A DNA stretch of 64,000 nucleotides from the NCBI GenBank assembly GCA_949987705.1, contig OX465282.1:9970501-10034500 (forward strand), written 5' to 3'. Of this stretch, positions 52,330 to 63,521 are shown in pieces (within the stretch, counting starts at the first letter, position 1; each line of letters opens with the position of its first letter). The position numbers and the translations under genes were made by a program. This DNA is from Thereva unica. Taxonomy: Eukaryota; Arthropoda; Insecta; Diptera; Therevidae. Under the pieces are notes generated by a model. It saw only the letters and a program-made list of their open reading frames with translations. It had not been told where the DNA came from and ran no database searches.

Positions 52330-53545
52330 TAATTTATCTGTTGTATAAACGATTAAAGAATAAAAAACATAGAAGGTGGTGGGTTAGGCCCGCGAATATA
52401 AATAGAGACGAAATGGGCTTTTTTTATACATCATTCCAAACTATTAAGTGTTTGGATGACGAAGATTTTTTTTCCCAAACCAGAATGAGTAGACCACTCT
52501 ATGATCTCCTGTTAAATTTGCTAAAAGATAATCTAATTAAAAAATCTATAAGACCAGCAATAGATTTCGAATGCAGATTGGTGCTTACTCTTGCGTAAGT
52601 ATATATGATACTGTATACAAGTAATTTAATTATACCTGTAATATTTTACTTAGTTTTCTGTCCCAAGGTGTTAGTTTCAAGTTCCTTGCGTGGAGCTTTG
52701 AAATGGGGAGGTCGACTGTTAGGAAAATAGTCCTAGAAACGTGTGAAGTAATTTGGAAGGTGTTATCCGAAATCTATGTGTCACGGCCAATTATCTCTGA
52801 TTATAAGATAATATCCAAGAGATTTGAAGACAGGTGAAATATGCCGCATTGTGTTGGTGCTATTGATGGAAAGCACATAGAACTAGTTGCTCCACCTAAT
52901 TCCGGTCCGCTAGACTTCAATTATAAGAAGACACATAGCATCGTTCTACTGGCGGTTTGTAATTCAAATTACACATTCACGAATGTTAGTCTTGGATCGT
53001 ATGGCAGTCAAAGTGATGGAGGTAGAATTATGTTTGTTTGTATGTTGTAAGTTTATATCTAACGAAATGTCCCTTTTAGGTATTTTTAAAGAAAGTTCTT
53101 TTGGCAGGGACTTGCTTTCAGGTAAGCTTCCAATTCCAGAAGAAAAACCGTTGCCAAATAGTGATACAGTTGTACCTTACTATTTCGTTGGAGACGCTGC
53201 CTTCCCCTTAAAGAAAAATTTAATGCGTCCCTATCCAGGAAGGAATTTGTCGCAAGATAAAGCAATTTTTAACTACAGGCTAAGCAGATCACGTCGTATT
53301 ATTGATAACTGCTTCGGCATTTTGGTAGCAAGATGGAGAATACTAAGAGCACCAGTAAATCTCCTACCAGAGAACGCTCTGCATAATTTTATCAAATTAA
53401 ACGATAAAAGTTCAGTTTATCTGTCGTAAAATTTTGTCGATTGGGAAGACGAGAATTACATGATATATTAAGGAGAATGGCGAGAACAAGCATCTACAGG
53501 TTTACGCTCAGCTCGTATGGATGCTAAGAACAAAGTCTAGAAATT
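52330..53545 (+). pseudogene. Harbinger DDE transposase (HARBI1-like), decayed
   Basis: Exons at about 52330-52595, 52665-53021 and 53080-53545 are joined by GT-AG introns (GTAAGTAT...TTTACTTAG and GTAGAATT...CCCTTTTAG). Motifs: [29 protein letters not shown] with the first catalytic Asp, then the SYGSQSDGG block and FVGDAAFPLKKNLMRPYPG. Two of the three catalytic positions look changed: the usual V-D-I-G before SYGSQSDGG reads VSLG, and the usual R-x-x-E-N-x-F-G reads IIDNCFG. There is also an in-frame TGA at 52835-52837 where a Trp is usual, and a frame break near 53400. It is a dead transposase. Confidence 0.85.
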
Positions 53546-54183
53546 AACAAGTCTTTCATCTTCATATGGTTAATGAGTGAAAGACGAACAGCTATATGCA
53601 TAAGTTCTTCAAATGACGATGTCAGGCTATCAGAGAGAGAATGCAATATTTTTATAAGCGCTAGCATACAACTAAACAACAGAAAATTTTATGAGTTTCT
53701 ATAGGGATAATGTTGATGTATTGGTGCATATTTGCTCGTTTGTTTTGATTTATGAAATAAAAAAACTGATTCAATTTTCTTTCCTTTTCTGTTCTTCATA
53801 CTTTATCGTAAAGAGAGAATCTGGCTTTGTCTCGCCGAGTTCACGAAGTATGCGTTGAGTTTTGCTCAGCAGTGATGTTCATATATGCACGCACACAACC
53901 AACCGGGTGAAAATTTTGTATGAAGATGAAAGACTTGTTATTACTAGACTTTGGCTAAGAATACTTCTCACATTCAATTTAAGAGATACCTTAAAGGAAT
54001 ATTTTCTTCACGAAGGAGCAGTACCATTTCAATATAATAGAAATTAACTTTGATTTTATGTTATACATCCAGTAATAATTGAAGTACTGAGAGCCTGATG
54101 TAGCAATTAGTTCCATTTGCTTTCTATCACTAGCACCAAGACAATGCTGCGTATTCAGATCTCTTTAAAATTATCTTATAACC
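53546..54183. other. Harbinger internal non-coding sequence
   Basis: AT-rich, no gene; probably the 3' UTR and interior of the Harbinger element. Confidence 0.5.
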
Positions 54184-54642
54184 AGAGAGGGGGGCCTCGG
54201 TAGTCTAGGGGGTAAGGCACCTGACTACTATTCCAGAGGTCCCGGGTTCGAATCCCGGCCAGCCCCACGGTCCTTCGCCTTTTCCACCCACATAACTTTC
54301 CTTCTTTCTTCTCCTTTACATTCCTGATTCCTCCTGTCATAGCCTTCGCTAGTCCTTCCCCGCTCCCCAAGCGCATGTGATCGGTTGGTTGGTGAGATTC
54401 TAATCGTTTCAGGAGCCATAACACTCCAGCGAGTTGTTTCTCGATGCCCCGATGCCAGAGTCGCGAAATGGTGAGAGCAGGTGGAATAAAATATGGCGGC
54501 TAGGTTGTGGCTGATCCTTCTTTCTTCTCTCTATCTTCCGGCTAGAGCTGCTGTTCGACATTGCACTCTATACGAAAAAATTAGATTGTCGAACAGTACA
54601 AAGGGGCTTTCCCTAAGCCTCTAGTCTATCACATAAAAAAAA
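54184..54642 (+). mobile_element. tRNA-derived SINE, copy 2
   Basis: About 80-90% like copy 1 by eye. GGGGCCTCGGTAGTCTAG head, B box GGTTCGAATCC at 54245-54255, CCACGGTCCTTCGCC, the same body and an A-rich tail near 54635-54642. No clear duplication flanks it, so the exact start is uncertain. The minus strand encodes the RDSNPGPL peptide often seen in translated tRNA-like SINEs; it is not a gene. Confidence 0.85.
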
Positions 54643-54737
54643 GTGGTCGTGTCACATAAACTTCGGATAACAATTTCCAAATTAATTCACAAGTTTCTAA
54701 GAAAAGTTTGGTAATGCTACAGTATACCAGTACCCAC

Positions 54738-54871
54738 CGCCGCGGAGCCCCCCAAAATCAGAAAGAGCATGGTATTAAAAGGGGGGTATGGGGGGCGAAG
54801 CCCCCCAAATTCAAAGAGGGGGTAGGGGGGCGGAGCCCCCCAAATGGGGGGATGGGGGGCAGAGCCCCCTT
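54738..54871 (+). repeat. G/C-run minisatellite in the left Merlin arm
   Basis: Four degenerate copies of a unit with GGGGGGCGGAGCCCCCCAAA, separated by further G runs. Each unit can form a hairpin, and the runs of five to six G are G-quadruplex candidates. The right arm lacks it and has unrelated sequence there (about 62373-62545), so it was gained or expanded on one side only. Confidence 0.82.
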
Positions 54872-55446
54872 TCCATATAAAGCATACCTAATTTTTCTAT
54901 TACAATTTTTGTTGTGGAGTAATCTGTAATTTCACGTTCGACATCAGTACAACTTTCACGGATTTCCTGGATCCTTGCGCATGTTTGCCAATGCTAAGAT
55001 TCGCCTGGGGAGTTCCTAATTTTAGAAGAGCCTGCAGGATGATTTATAATTGGAAAATTTAAAAAAAAACAAATAATAGCTTTTATGGTAATTAATGTTA
55101 TTATTATTATTAATAAGCCTACTATTACTATTTACTTCTCCGCCTTATTGGACCGGGTTATGTTGATCCCGGATCGGACGCCTCCCCAGGTGGTGGATAG
55201 GGGAACGCCTCCAACGGAGGTACCAGGGAAATTAAATACCCTGGGGTGAACCAAAATCAACCCACTCAAGCTAAGGTGTCAAGGTACCGTGCCGATGGCT
55301 GAATGGCCAGTCAGTGGTAAAAAGACTGGTCGCAAACGGTCCCCACCGATGCCCGGGCAAGGTCGGTGTGTAATAAGTGCCTTACCCTGGTAATGCGGCT
55401 CTGCCAGGGCGGACTATATTTTCCGGCAAAACTCGTGGGATAAATA

Positions 55447-57120
55447 ATGGAACAAAAAATAAAAAATAAAAATGAACTGAGACTGAAAGGTCTAAATAAT
55501 GAAGAGGAGGAGAATAAACAAGAAGCGGACAGAAGAGCTCGGGAGGCAAAGGAGAAATTAAAAGCCGAAGAGCAAGCTCTCTCTCTTTTTGCGGGACGGA
55601 CGAAGGTGCCCAGGTCACCGCCGTCACGGCGGAAAGACACCACCCAGCCTCTCCTAGTAATAGAGGAGGAACGAGAGGGAGCTCCAAGTACGACTGACAA
55701 GATTGGCGGGACGGAAGGAGAAAGCAGCGGACAAACCCTAGAAAATGCTGCGCGGCCGACGGACACTGACACGCAGTCAGGCCGCGCCGCGGACCATGAC
55801 CGGAACCAACCAACGGTGATCCTAGCGGCACCACCGGCCATGGAGGAGGAGCGGGTGTACTGGACAGAGCTGGTTAAACAGCTTACTGAAATGGTGCAGG
55901 AGTCAAGCAGCAAGCTAGATGACAGCAGGACTCTGCTAAGAGCAATGGGGGCCTCCATAAGAAAGCAAAAGAACGTTAATAACGAAATCAAGCAGGGGCT
56001 GCCAAAGCTGGAGGACTTTGTCGACAGTACAAGCCATACTTTTCGAAGGATACAAGGCATTGGGAGCAAACTGGCGGAAGGTTTCGAACGGTCCCTTCGC
56101 ACAGTCTCATCCGGTGAGGGCCTCATCAAGCGGAAGGCTACAAGCTCCCCCCTCGTTGAAATCCAGAGAAGTACTAAAAAGCCGCGAGCCGTCGCCCAGC
56201 CCGAAACTGCCGTTCGGCCCGCGACCGCTGCCCAGGCCGCGATTGCCTCTCAGCCAGCTGAAGCCACGTGGGCTGAGGTCGTAAGTAAAAAGGGAAAGCG
56301 AAAAAAGAAAAAGGAGGAGGCAGCAAAAGTTGGTCAGGAACGGAACCAACAAATGGAGGCCACACGGCGGAAGAAAAGGAAGAAAAGTGGAAGTATGAAA
56401 AGGAAAAAGCCCGACGCGGTGCTCCTGACCCCCTCCGAAGGCTCAACCTTCGCGGAAGTCGTCAAGGCCATCCGAGAGAAGGTTGAACCGGCGAAGATCG
56501 GAGTGGAGGTCAGAGCGGTCCGGCAGACCAGGGCCGGCGGGGTGCTCCTGGAACTAGGGAAGGCTACCGCCGAAAACAAGGCAACGCTAACAAGCGTCCT
56601 GAGATCGGCGGTAGGAGGTTCGAGCACCGTCAGGGAGCTGGTACCGAAATCGGTCCTAGAAATAAAGGATTTCGACAGCTGGACCACGGCGGAGGAGATC
56701 GAGGAGGCGCTGAGAAGGGCGCTCCCTGACCTCACCGGGGATATCCAGGTATCCCTAACAAGGCCAAACTCCAGGCAACAGCGCCTGGCCTTTGTTAGGA
56801 TGGAGGAGGCTGCCGCCTCGAAGATCCTGGAGAGTGGGCGGGTGCTCATTGGCTTCGTTAGATGCCAGGTGAGACGCGGGACGGAAGTGAAACGCTGCTT
56901 CCGCTGCCTCGGATACGGGCATCTTGGCTCAGCCTGCAAGGGACCAGACCGGAGCAGGCTGTGCTACCGCTGTGGCGGGGCGGACCACAAGAGCGCGGGG
57001 TGTACGGCGGACCCTTTGTGTTTCCTGTGTTCCACGGGGAACTTGGGGAACACAAATCACGTGGCGGGATCGAAAGGCTGTAAAGCCTTTCGGGAGGTGT
57101 CGGGGAAAGCTTCGCGATGA
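55447..57120 (+). CDS. LINE ORF1, Gag-like zinc-knuckle protein
   Basis: 557 residues, intact. The N-terminus is highly charged (lysine and glutamate-rich, likely helical). A Pro/Ala linker and a KKGKRKKKKEE basic patch follow. An RRM-like region precedes three CCHC-type zinc knuckles near the C-terminus (CFRCLGYGHLGSAC, CYRCGGADHKSAGC, CFLCSTGNLG), as in R1/Jockey-type ORF1. It would bind element RNA in the cytoplasm and form the RNP. Its TGA overlaps the ORF2 start in ATGA (57117-57120), which suggests termination-reinitiation for ORF2. Confidence 0.9.
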   Translation: MEQKIKNKNELRLKGLNNEEEENKQEADRRAREAKEKLKAEEQALSLFAGRTKVPRSPPSRRKDTTQPLLVIEEEREGAPSTTDKIGGTEGESSGQTLENAARPTDTDTQSGRAADHDRNQPTVILAAPPAMEEERVYWTELVKQLTEMVQESSSKLDDSRTLLRAMGASIRKQKNVNNEIKQGLPKLEDFVDSTSHTFRRIQGIGSKLAEGFERSLRTVSSGEGLIKRKATSSPLVEIQRSTKKPRAVAQPETAVRPATAAQAAIASQPAEATWAEVVSKKGKRKKKKEEAAKVGQERNQQMEATRRKKRKKSGSMKRKKPDAVLLTPSEGSTFAEVVKAIREKVEPAKIGVEVRAVRQTRAGGVLLELGKATAENKATLTSVLRSAVGGSSTVRELVPKSVLEIKDFDSWTTAEEIEEALRRALPDLTGDIQVSLTRPNSRQQRLAFVRMEEAAASKILESGRVLIGFVRCQVRRGTEVKRCFRCLGYGHLGSACKGPDRSRLCYRCGGADHKSAGCTADPLCFLCSTGNLGNTNHVAGSKGCKAFREVSGKASR

Positions 57121-60110
57121 CCTGTATACTACAGGCAAATCTCCACAGGAGCAGGACGGCCCATGACCTCTTAGCTCAGCTCTGCACCGAGAAAGGCGCT
57201 GATATAGTGTTTATCAGCGAACAGTATCGGGAAAGAGCTGGGCTAGGATGGTACACTGACGACCTCGGTACTGCGGCCATCTGGATCCCAAACCCACGAA
57301 ACTTTTGTATCGATGGAGTGGGATCCGGGTGCGGCTACGTTTGGGTGAAACATCGCACCACGGTGTATGTGAGTGTGTATCTCACCCCAAGCGACCGGAT
57401 AGATGACTTCCAGGGAAAACTGGACGGTCTGGAGGACGCGCTCCGGGAGGCACAGGGGGATCTGGTGGTCGCTGGGGACTTTAACGCCAGAGCTGTTGAA
57501 TGGGGGGAGGCCCGGCCTAACTCCCGCGGAAGGAGGGTGATGGACATGGTGTCCCGGTTGGGGCTAGTAGTGCTCAACACCGGCTCCACGCCCACCTTCA
57601 GAAGGCCTGGCCATAGGGGGACAATCCCAGACGTCTCCCTAGCCAATGAACATCTGGCAGCGCGAGTGGTAGATTGGAAGGTGATCGAAGACTTCACGGG
57701 AAGCGATCACCAGTACATCATGTTCCGGGTACGTGATGTACGGCCAGCTACCACTGCCCATTCTGCGCGCCCCCCCAGATGGAACGTCCGGGGATTGAAC
57801 CCTGTGACGTTCTCCGAAGCTCTGGAGCGTTGCCAGCAATCCCTGCCAACCATTCCCGAAGGTCTATCGCCATCTGAACGGGCGGAACGAGTGACCGCAC
57901 GTACAATGCGAATCATTCGGACCGCTTGCGAGGAAGCAGTGCCGCGACGCGGGTCGAGCCGACGAGGCCGTCCTGCTTATTGGTGGACGGACGAGATCGC
58001 GGAACTCCGCAGGACGTGCCTACGACTCCGTCGGCAGGTACAGAGGGCGAGAGTTCGCGACATCTACGCAGCCCCTTTGGCCGCAGCGTTCCAAGCGGCC
58101 AAAAAATCCCTTAAGCAAGCCATCAAATGTAGCCAGCGAAGATGCTGGAGGGCCCTCATGCAGGATGTGGACCGAGACCCGTGGGGACTAGGGTACAGGA
58201 TCGTCACAAAGCGGCTCGGGTCTTTCACCCAAGGATCCCCTACGGATCCAGGGGCTTTGGACGATATCGTGAATACCCTTTTCCCCACCCATCCGCGGCG
58301 ACCGTCCGAGCGACCACTGCTCTCTGATCTGGAACCCCCCCCCTTCAGTGAAGAGGAGCTCAATGTGGCCGCTCGTTCGATGCGTAACCGGAAGGCTCCT
58401 GGTCCAGACGGCCTTCCAGCAGAAATAGTGAAGGCAGTAGCTTCCAGTCACCCCTCTCTCTTGCTGGACATGTACAACACGTGCCTGAAGGCGGGCAGAT
58501 TTCCTGCTTGCTGGAAAGTCGCACGTCTTGTGCTGATCAGCAAGGGTGGGGGGCGACAGAAACGGCGGCGTCCTACAGACCTCTGTGTATGCTGGACACG
58601 ACCGGGAAGCTACTGGAGAGATTATTGCGGCCTCGCCTTCACGAGGCCGTACGGGCGGCGGGAGACTTGGCAGCCAGACAGTTCGGCTTCCGACCGGGCC
58701 GCTCTACTATTGATGCGGTCCAACAGGTGGTCGAGGTTGCCAGGTCCACGGAGCGGGGAAACCACTTCTCCCGAGAAGTGTGCTTGCTGGCTACACTGGA
58801 TGTGAAGAACGCGTTCGGCTCTGTCAGGTGGGACAGAGCACTTTCGGTGATGGAGCGCGACTTCAGACTCCCTCAGTACCTGCAAAGGATGCTGGGGGAT
58901 TATCTGAATGAGCGCTTCATAGAATATGAAACCGACGATGGCTTGCGAAGGAGGGAAATAACATCTGGGGCCGCCCAGGGCTCCATTCTGGGTCCCGACG
59001 TTTAGGAACATTTCCTACGACGGGCTCCTGCGTTTGGAGATGCCCGAGGGTGTTTGCCTGGTTGGGTACGCAGACGACGTCGCGGTGATCATCACTGCTA
59101 GAAACGTCGACGTTGCGCAGATGCGCCTCAGCCAGGCAATGCGTAGAATCTCCTCCTGGATGGACGACTGCGGGCTTGAGCTTGCAGCTCACAAAACGGA
59201 GATCGTGCTACTAACGAAAAAACGCATCAACGTGGTGCGCAATTTCGAGGTGGGAGACGCGACGATCGAGTCGACGAGAGCTCTGAAGTACCTCGGAGTA
59301 ATGCTTGATAACAAGCTGTCCTTCGGGGTACATGTACTGCGAGCTGCGGACAGGGCGGCAGCGTTAGTAGCGTCTCTTAGCAGGATCATGGCCAACGTTC
59401 ATGGCCCCAGACCCTGCATGCGACGTCTACTAATGCGAACAACGGAGTCGATCCTGCTCTACGGATCGGAGGTATGGGCAGACGCGCTGCGGTACGAAAA
59501 ATACCGCAAGCGCATAGCCGCAGTACAACGACGGGGAGCTCTTCGTGTCGCGTGCTCCTACCGCACGGTCTCCGAGCCCGCAGTGCTGGTGGTCGCCGGA
59601 GTCATTCCGATCGACCTGCTAGCCCAGGAGAGACAGTCCGTCCATCGAGATAGGAGCAGGTTGGGGAAACGCGAAGCCGCGAGGGTCGCCAGGGCCCACA
59701 CCATGGAGGTCTGGCAAACGCGCTGGGAGGGTGATTCCAGGGGCAGGTGGACATTCCGCCTGATCGGCCAGCTGAACACCTGGGTGGACCGGGAGTTCGG
59801 CGAGGTCGACTACTACCTTACCCAATTTTTAACAGGGCACGGTCTTTTCCGTGCGTACCTGAAGAAAATGGGTAAGGTCGCGGAACCCGCGTGCCCCTAC
59901 GGGGACTCCGCTTCGGACGACGCCTACCACACATTCTTCGAATGTATTAGGTGGCATGTCGAACGAAGCGCGTTGGAAGGAGTACTCGGAAACATGAACC
60001 CCGACACAATTGTTGGGATAATGCTCCGAGGCCCCGAGGAATGGTTGAGGGTGGCGCGGTTTGTCCAGACCATCCTGAAGACAAAGAAAACGGAGACGGA
60101 AGTCCGCTGA
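57117..60110 (+). pseudogene. LINE ORF2, endonuclease-reverse transcriptase, two frameshifts
   Basis: The endonuclease runs from the start (LQANLHRSRTAHDLLAQL) with VVAGDFNARAVEWG and FTGSDHQYIMF. The RT begins NRKAPGPDGLPAEIV near 58390, then YRPLCMLDTTGKLLERL, TLDVKNAFGSVRW, and the catalytic YADD at 59065-59076. A C-terminal Cys/His knuckle (CPYGDSASDDAYHTFFEC) follows, and the frame ends VRFVQTILK-like at 60110. Frame shifts lie near 58543-58550 (a G run) and near 58999-59006, just before the catalytic block. ORF2 is therefore probably inactive in this copy, or the G-run shift is a sequencing error. Confidence 0.88.
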
Positions 60111-60574
60111 TCTGTCTCCACGGAGCCCTGGCTTCTTCTCGCCAAGGATCGGAGGGGACCCGGTGAGGGTCACGTTGGTGACGCCCACCCGAAGTAATGC
60201 CTCGCGGCGGTGCCGGGTGGGGGAATCGTCACAGAAAGGGTGGGTGAGTTTAGTCAGTAGGAATCTGACACTACCGTCTGAGTGCGGATCCTCAACGGTG
60301 TCTATGTAAGATTCTCACCATCCCTCGAGAAAAAAAAAAATTACTATTTACTTCACTATTAACTTGAAAGAAATCACAAAAAAAACATTCATATTAAAAT
60401 GTAACATAAATTTAATAAAATATTATAATGCAAATAAAATTTACTCTTTAATTAATAATTTGGTAGTCCTGAAAAAGACCGATTGGTTGCCCTGAAAGGG
60501 ACATTTTTAATGATAGTTGCAATGATTAATGATTAATGTTTTATTATTTTATTTTAATGGCGGATATAGTTCGC

Positions 60575-61613
60575 TTACCAATTCAAAAAAAATTTTAATT
60601 CGTTCATTTGCAAAAATTCGTTTATATATCCTTTTAAATGGGCTTCTTTTGTGCCAAACCTTGGTATATTAGCACGGACTTCACGCCAAAGTCTCTCTAT
60701 ATTTTGCGTATGGGCGCCTATAATTAGAAATATATATGATTACTTTTTAGTGTTACTATTATTTTATGTATTAAATACTTTAATTAAATTAATATTATTT
60801 AAAACTTACCTGTTTGAGGGTCGACAAAATTTTGCGAGTGGTTCACAGTGAAGTGTATGAAACCTTCGCTCTCTAGCGTGTCATATGCCCTCCACATATC
60901 AGACATTATAGTCGTTCCAGGTAGAATATATTGTTTGATAATGTCTACTAAAATTTCTCTGGTGCGGTTAGCGACAGGGACTATAAAAACTCGCCCGCTT
61001 CCCCGTTCGATACCCCCAAAAATCCACTTTCCATCGATTATCCGTCCGCGGTTGTATTTTCTCTTCCCAATTTTGGCTTCGTCTATTTCGACTATAGCTC
61101 CTACCCCGCCAATTTTCGGATATTGGGACTCTACCCAATAAGTGCACACCTAATTAGAATTATAATTAAATATAATTACAAATTATCAAAAATAAATAAA
61201 AACAATAATGAAAAAAATTATTAAATTATCTCCCGACAAAAGCTTTGCCAATCCACAACGGTATTATCATTTAACTGAAGCTCTCTTTTTAAAAAAATAA
61301 TGTCGTGGCGGCTAAAACATCACGAAATACGCGACGAACATGCTCACTTTCACTATTGATAGTTTGCTTTTTGAGAACCATGTATTTTTTTTGCTGTTTG
61401 GGAAAAAGTACACATTTTTCGCACTCTTTTTTTATGTGCATTTTTTATATAATACTTATAATTACACTTAAAAACTAAAGTATTTAAATTTAATTTTATA
61501 ATGTAGCCACATTTAGGGCATATCAATTCATTATTTAAAACATTTAAACTTATTAAAAAATCGATTAATTTTTCCCTATTATTTATTAAACTTAAAAATT
61601 CGTGTAATCTCAT
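60575..61613 (-). pseudogene. Merlin transposase (IS1595/ISXO2-like DDE)
   Basis: Minus strand. The first exon from Met at 61613 has MRLHEFLSLINN and a zinc ribbon (CPKCG...). The second exon (about 61149-60810) has the ISXO2-like domain: first catalytic Asp in IVEIDEAKIGKRKYNRGR, WIFGGIERG, and second Asp in IMSDMWRAYD. A GTAAGT donor at 60809 and an ATTATAG acceptor at 60718 join the third exon (60717-60575), which encodes HTQNIERLWREVR with the catalytic Glu. All three catalytic residues are present. Between exons 1 and 2 the frame is broken and a good donor is not evident, so activity is doubtful. Confidence 0.85.
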
Positions 61614-62683
61614 AATTATGTTGAATATCCTAAATAGAAGCAAAATAAAAAATATTTTATTTACATAAAAAAACATAGAAATTTTAAAAATCGTAATTAC
61701 AATTTATCCACTTACCTTTAAATTATTATTTATTTCACTTATTTCACTTTTTTTTTACAATTGCGCTTTTATCAATTTGAAACACTTTCCGTAGAAAACT
61801 GAAACTGAAACTGAAAGTTTTCCAACTTTAAGCAGAAAACTTAAATATTACAGTTATAACGGTTATAACGAATAAAGATGTTTGTAATTATGCTAAAATA
61901 ACAAAATTGAAGTAGGATTCAACTAGTAGCTTAATTTTTAAAATTTTGTTAAATTTTTTTAAGAAAACGTGTCATAATATATATACCTACAAATAAAAAA
62001 AAGAAAACAGTAAGTGCTTTATAATATTTTATTAAATTTATGGTACATTTTAATATGAATGTTTCTTTTGTGATTTCTTTCAGTTAATAGTGAAGTAAAT
62101 AGTAATAGTAGGCTGGTTTTTGTTCGTTAACTGTTTAATAATAAAATTAATTACCATAAAAGCTATTATTTGTTTTTTTTTTAATTTTTCCAATTCTAAA
62201 TCATCCTGCAGGCTCTTCTAAAATTAGGAACTCCCCAGGCGAATCTTAGCATTGGCAAACATGCGCAAGGATCCAGGAAATCCGTGAAAGTTGTACTGAT
62301 GTCGAACGTGAAATTACAGATTACTCCACAACAAAAATTGTAATAGAAAAATTAGGTATGTTTTATATGGAATGGGGGCTCAAAATTGGTGAAATAACAC
62401 AGGAGTTATCACCTGTTCAATTATTGGAAAAACGGTACTTTAGAGTGGAATTACAGGATAACGGGACTTGAGCGACATTTTTTTTTGCACAGTTGGAATG
62501 TACATAATTAACTGTACTTTGTGTAAAAATTTCATCAAAATCGGAGGTGGGTACTGGTATACTGTAGTATTACCAAAAGTTTCGACAAAAACTAAGAAAA
62601 GTATTTTAAAATAAGTAATAGAAATTCAATTTTTATTTTAATAAATTCGTATGAATTAAATAATTATGTACAGCTTATAATGA

Positions 62684-63521
62684 TTAAACCATTTTTAATT
62701 CCAATATTTCAGCTTTTTCGAACATTTCTTTTTTAAATGTGCTTTTGCCTTGGTCGCTCATTCTTGCCATTTTAATTTTAATGATTTTTAGAAATAAATC
62801 ATCTTCGTCATCCATCGACGACTCATTTACCTTATTTTGAAAATTTTTGAGGGCATCTATTAGCAGATGCTCAATATGGTCGCCGGTTTTTCTTTTTTTT
62901 TTCTTGGATGTGAGATAGATGGCGAGGACGAAGTTTCTCCCTCCTCAAACACTAGTGTAGACGTAGACGGTCCACCGTCATGGAAAGTAGGGGCAGGTAG
63001 ATCTTCCTCCATGGAGAACAGGATCGTACCTTCATCTGAATAGTGCGGACTATCGCAACGTATTTTGGCATTTTCTATCATTTTATGAAATCGATTTATG
63101 AAATAAAATTGTTGCAGACGCTGATCATACACACCTTCTTGGTTGTATGGAATCATCCAGGAACCCTAATAAATTAAATAAATGCCACTGTGGCTGTGGG
63201 GTTGCAGCGGATCCAGATGGAACATCTCTTGTTTTCTTCCGCTCCCTCACATAACGGTCCCAAGATGGAGAATACTAAGCACGCAATACCTTCCATTTTT
63301 TCTTAGCTAAAATTATTTAAAAAAAAACCAATTGTAAAGTAAATAAAATAAAAGTTTTAAGTATATCGCATTATTTTTTGTATTACACTTACCATCACAT
63401 TTCAATTTCTCGCTAATTTCTTTCCAAATACCATCTTTTTTTTGGAATTGCAATAATCGCTTGAGTTTTTGTTGTTCAATTCCTTATGGCTTCTTACTTC
63501 TTCAATAAGTTTTTCGTCCAT
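62684..63521 (-). pseudogene. MADF-BESS partner protein of Harbinger
   Basis: Minus strand. MDEKLIEEVRSHKEL from 63521 and, after a frame slip in an A run, DGIWKEISEKLKCD up to a GTAAGTG donor (near 63391). The second exon has KKWKVLRA, a stop, then WDRYVRERKKTRDVPSG. The next part is MIPYNQEGVYDQRLQQFYFI. A second A-run slip near 62890 leads to a BESS motif at 62684-62800 (DDLFLKIIKIKMARMSDQG). MADF binds DNA and BESS mediates protein contacts; in Harbinger such a protein helps target the transposase. It is disabled here. Confidence 0.78.

Larger units (their letters stand above)
55139..60340 (+). mobile_element. Full-length R1-clade LINE
   Basis: 5202 bp between perfect 14-bp duplications TTACTATTTACTTC (55125-55138 and 60341-60354). 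It has a 308-bp 5' UTR, ORF1, an ORF2 overlapping it by ATGA, a 230-bp 3' UTR and an A10 tail (60331-60340). Its GC content and codon use are far higher than the AT-rich Merlin around it. The insertion interrupts the left arm of the Merlin inverted repeat, so it is not at the rDNA site used by R1 itself. Confidence 0.93.
54710..62574. mobile_element. Merlin DNA transposon with long inverted repeats
   Basis: Outer inverted ends GGTAATGCTACAGTATACC / GGTATACTGTAGTATTACC, and a perfect 8-bp duplication AAAAGTTT at 54702-54709 and 62575-62582, as expected for Merlin. The inverted repeats extend to roughly 0.5 kb. Left arm 54872-55138 plus 60355-60430 pairs with 62007-62372. Between the arms is an intron-containing IS1595-type transposase on the minus strand. 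An R1-clade LINE sits in the left arm. Without the LINE the element is about 2.65 kb. Confidence 0.92.

Noticed and set aside
54176..54424. Minus ORFs with RDSNPGPL/GFEPGTSG peptides
   Set aside because: These peptides come from translating the antisense of the SINE tRNA-like region and are common annotation artefacts.
55311..56939. Long minus-strand ORFs opposite LINE ORF1
   Set aside because: Antisense shadows of a GC-rich coding region; the plus-strand frame has the zinc knuckles and the coupled ORF2.
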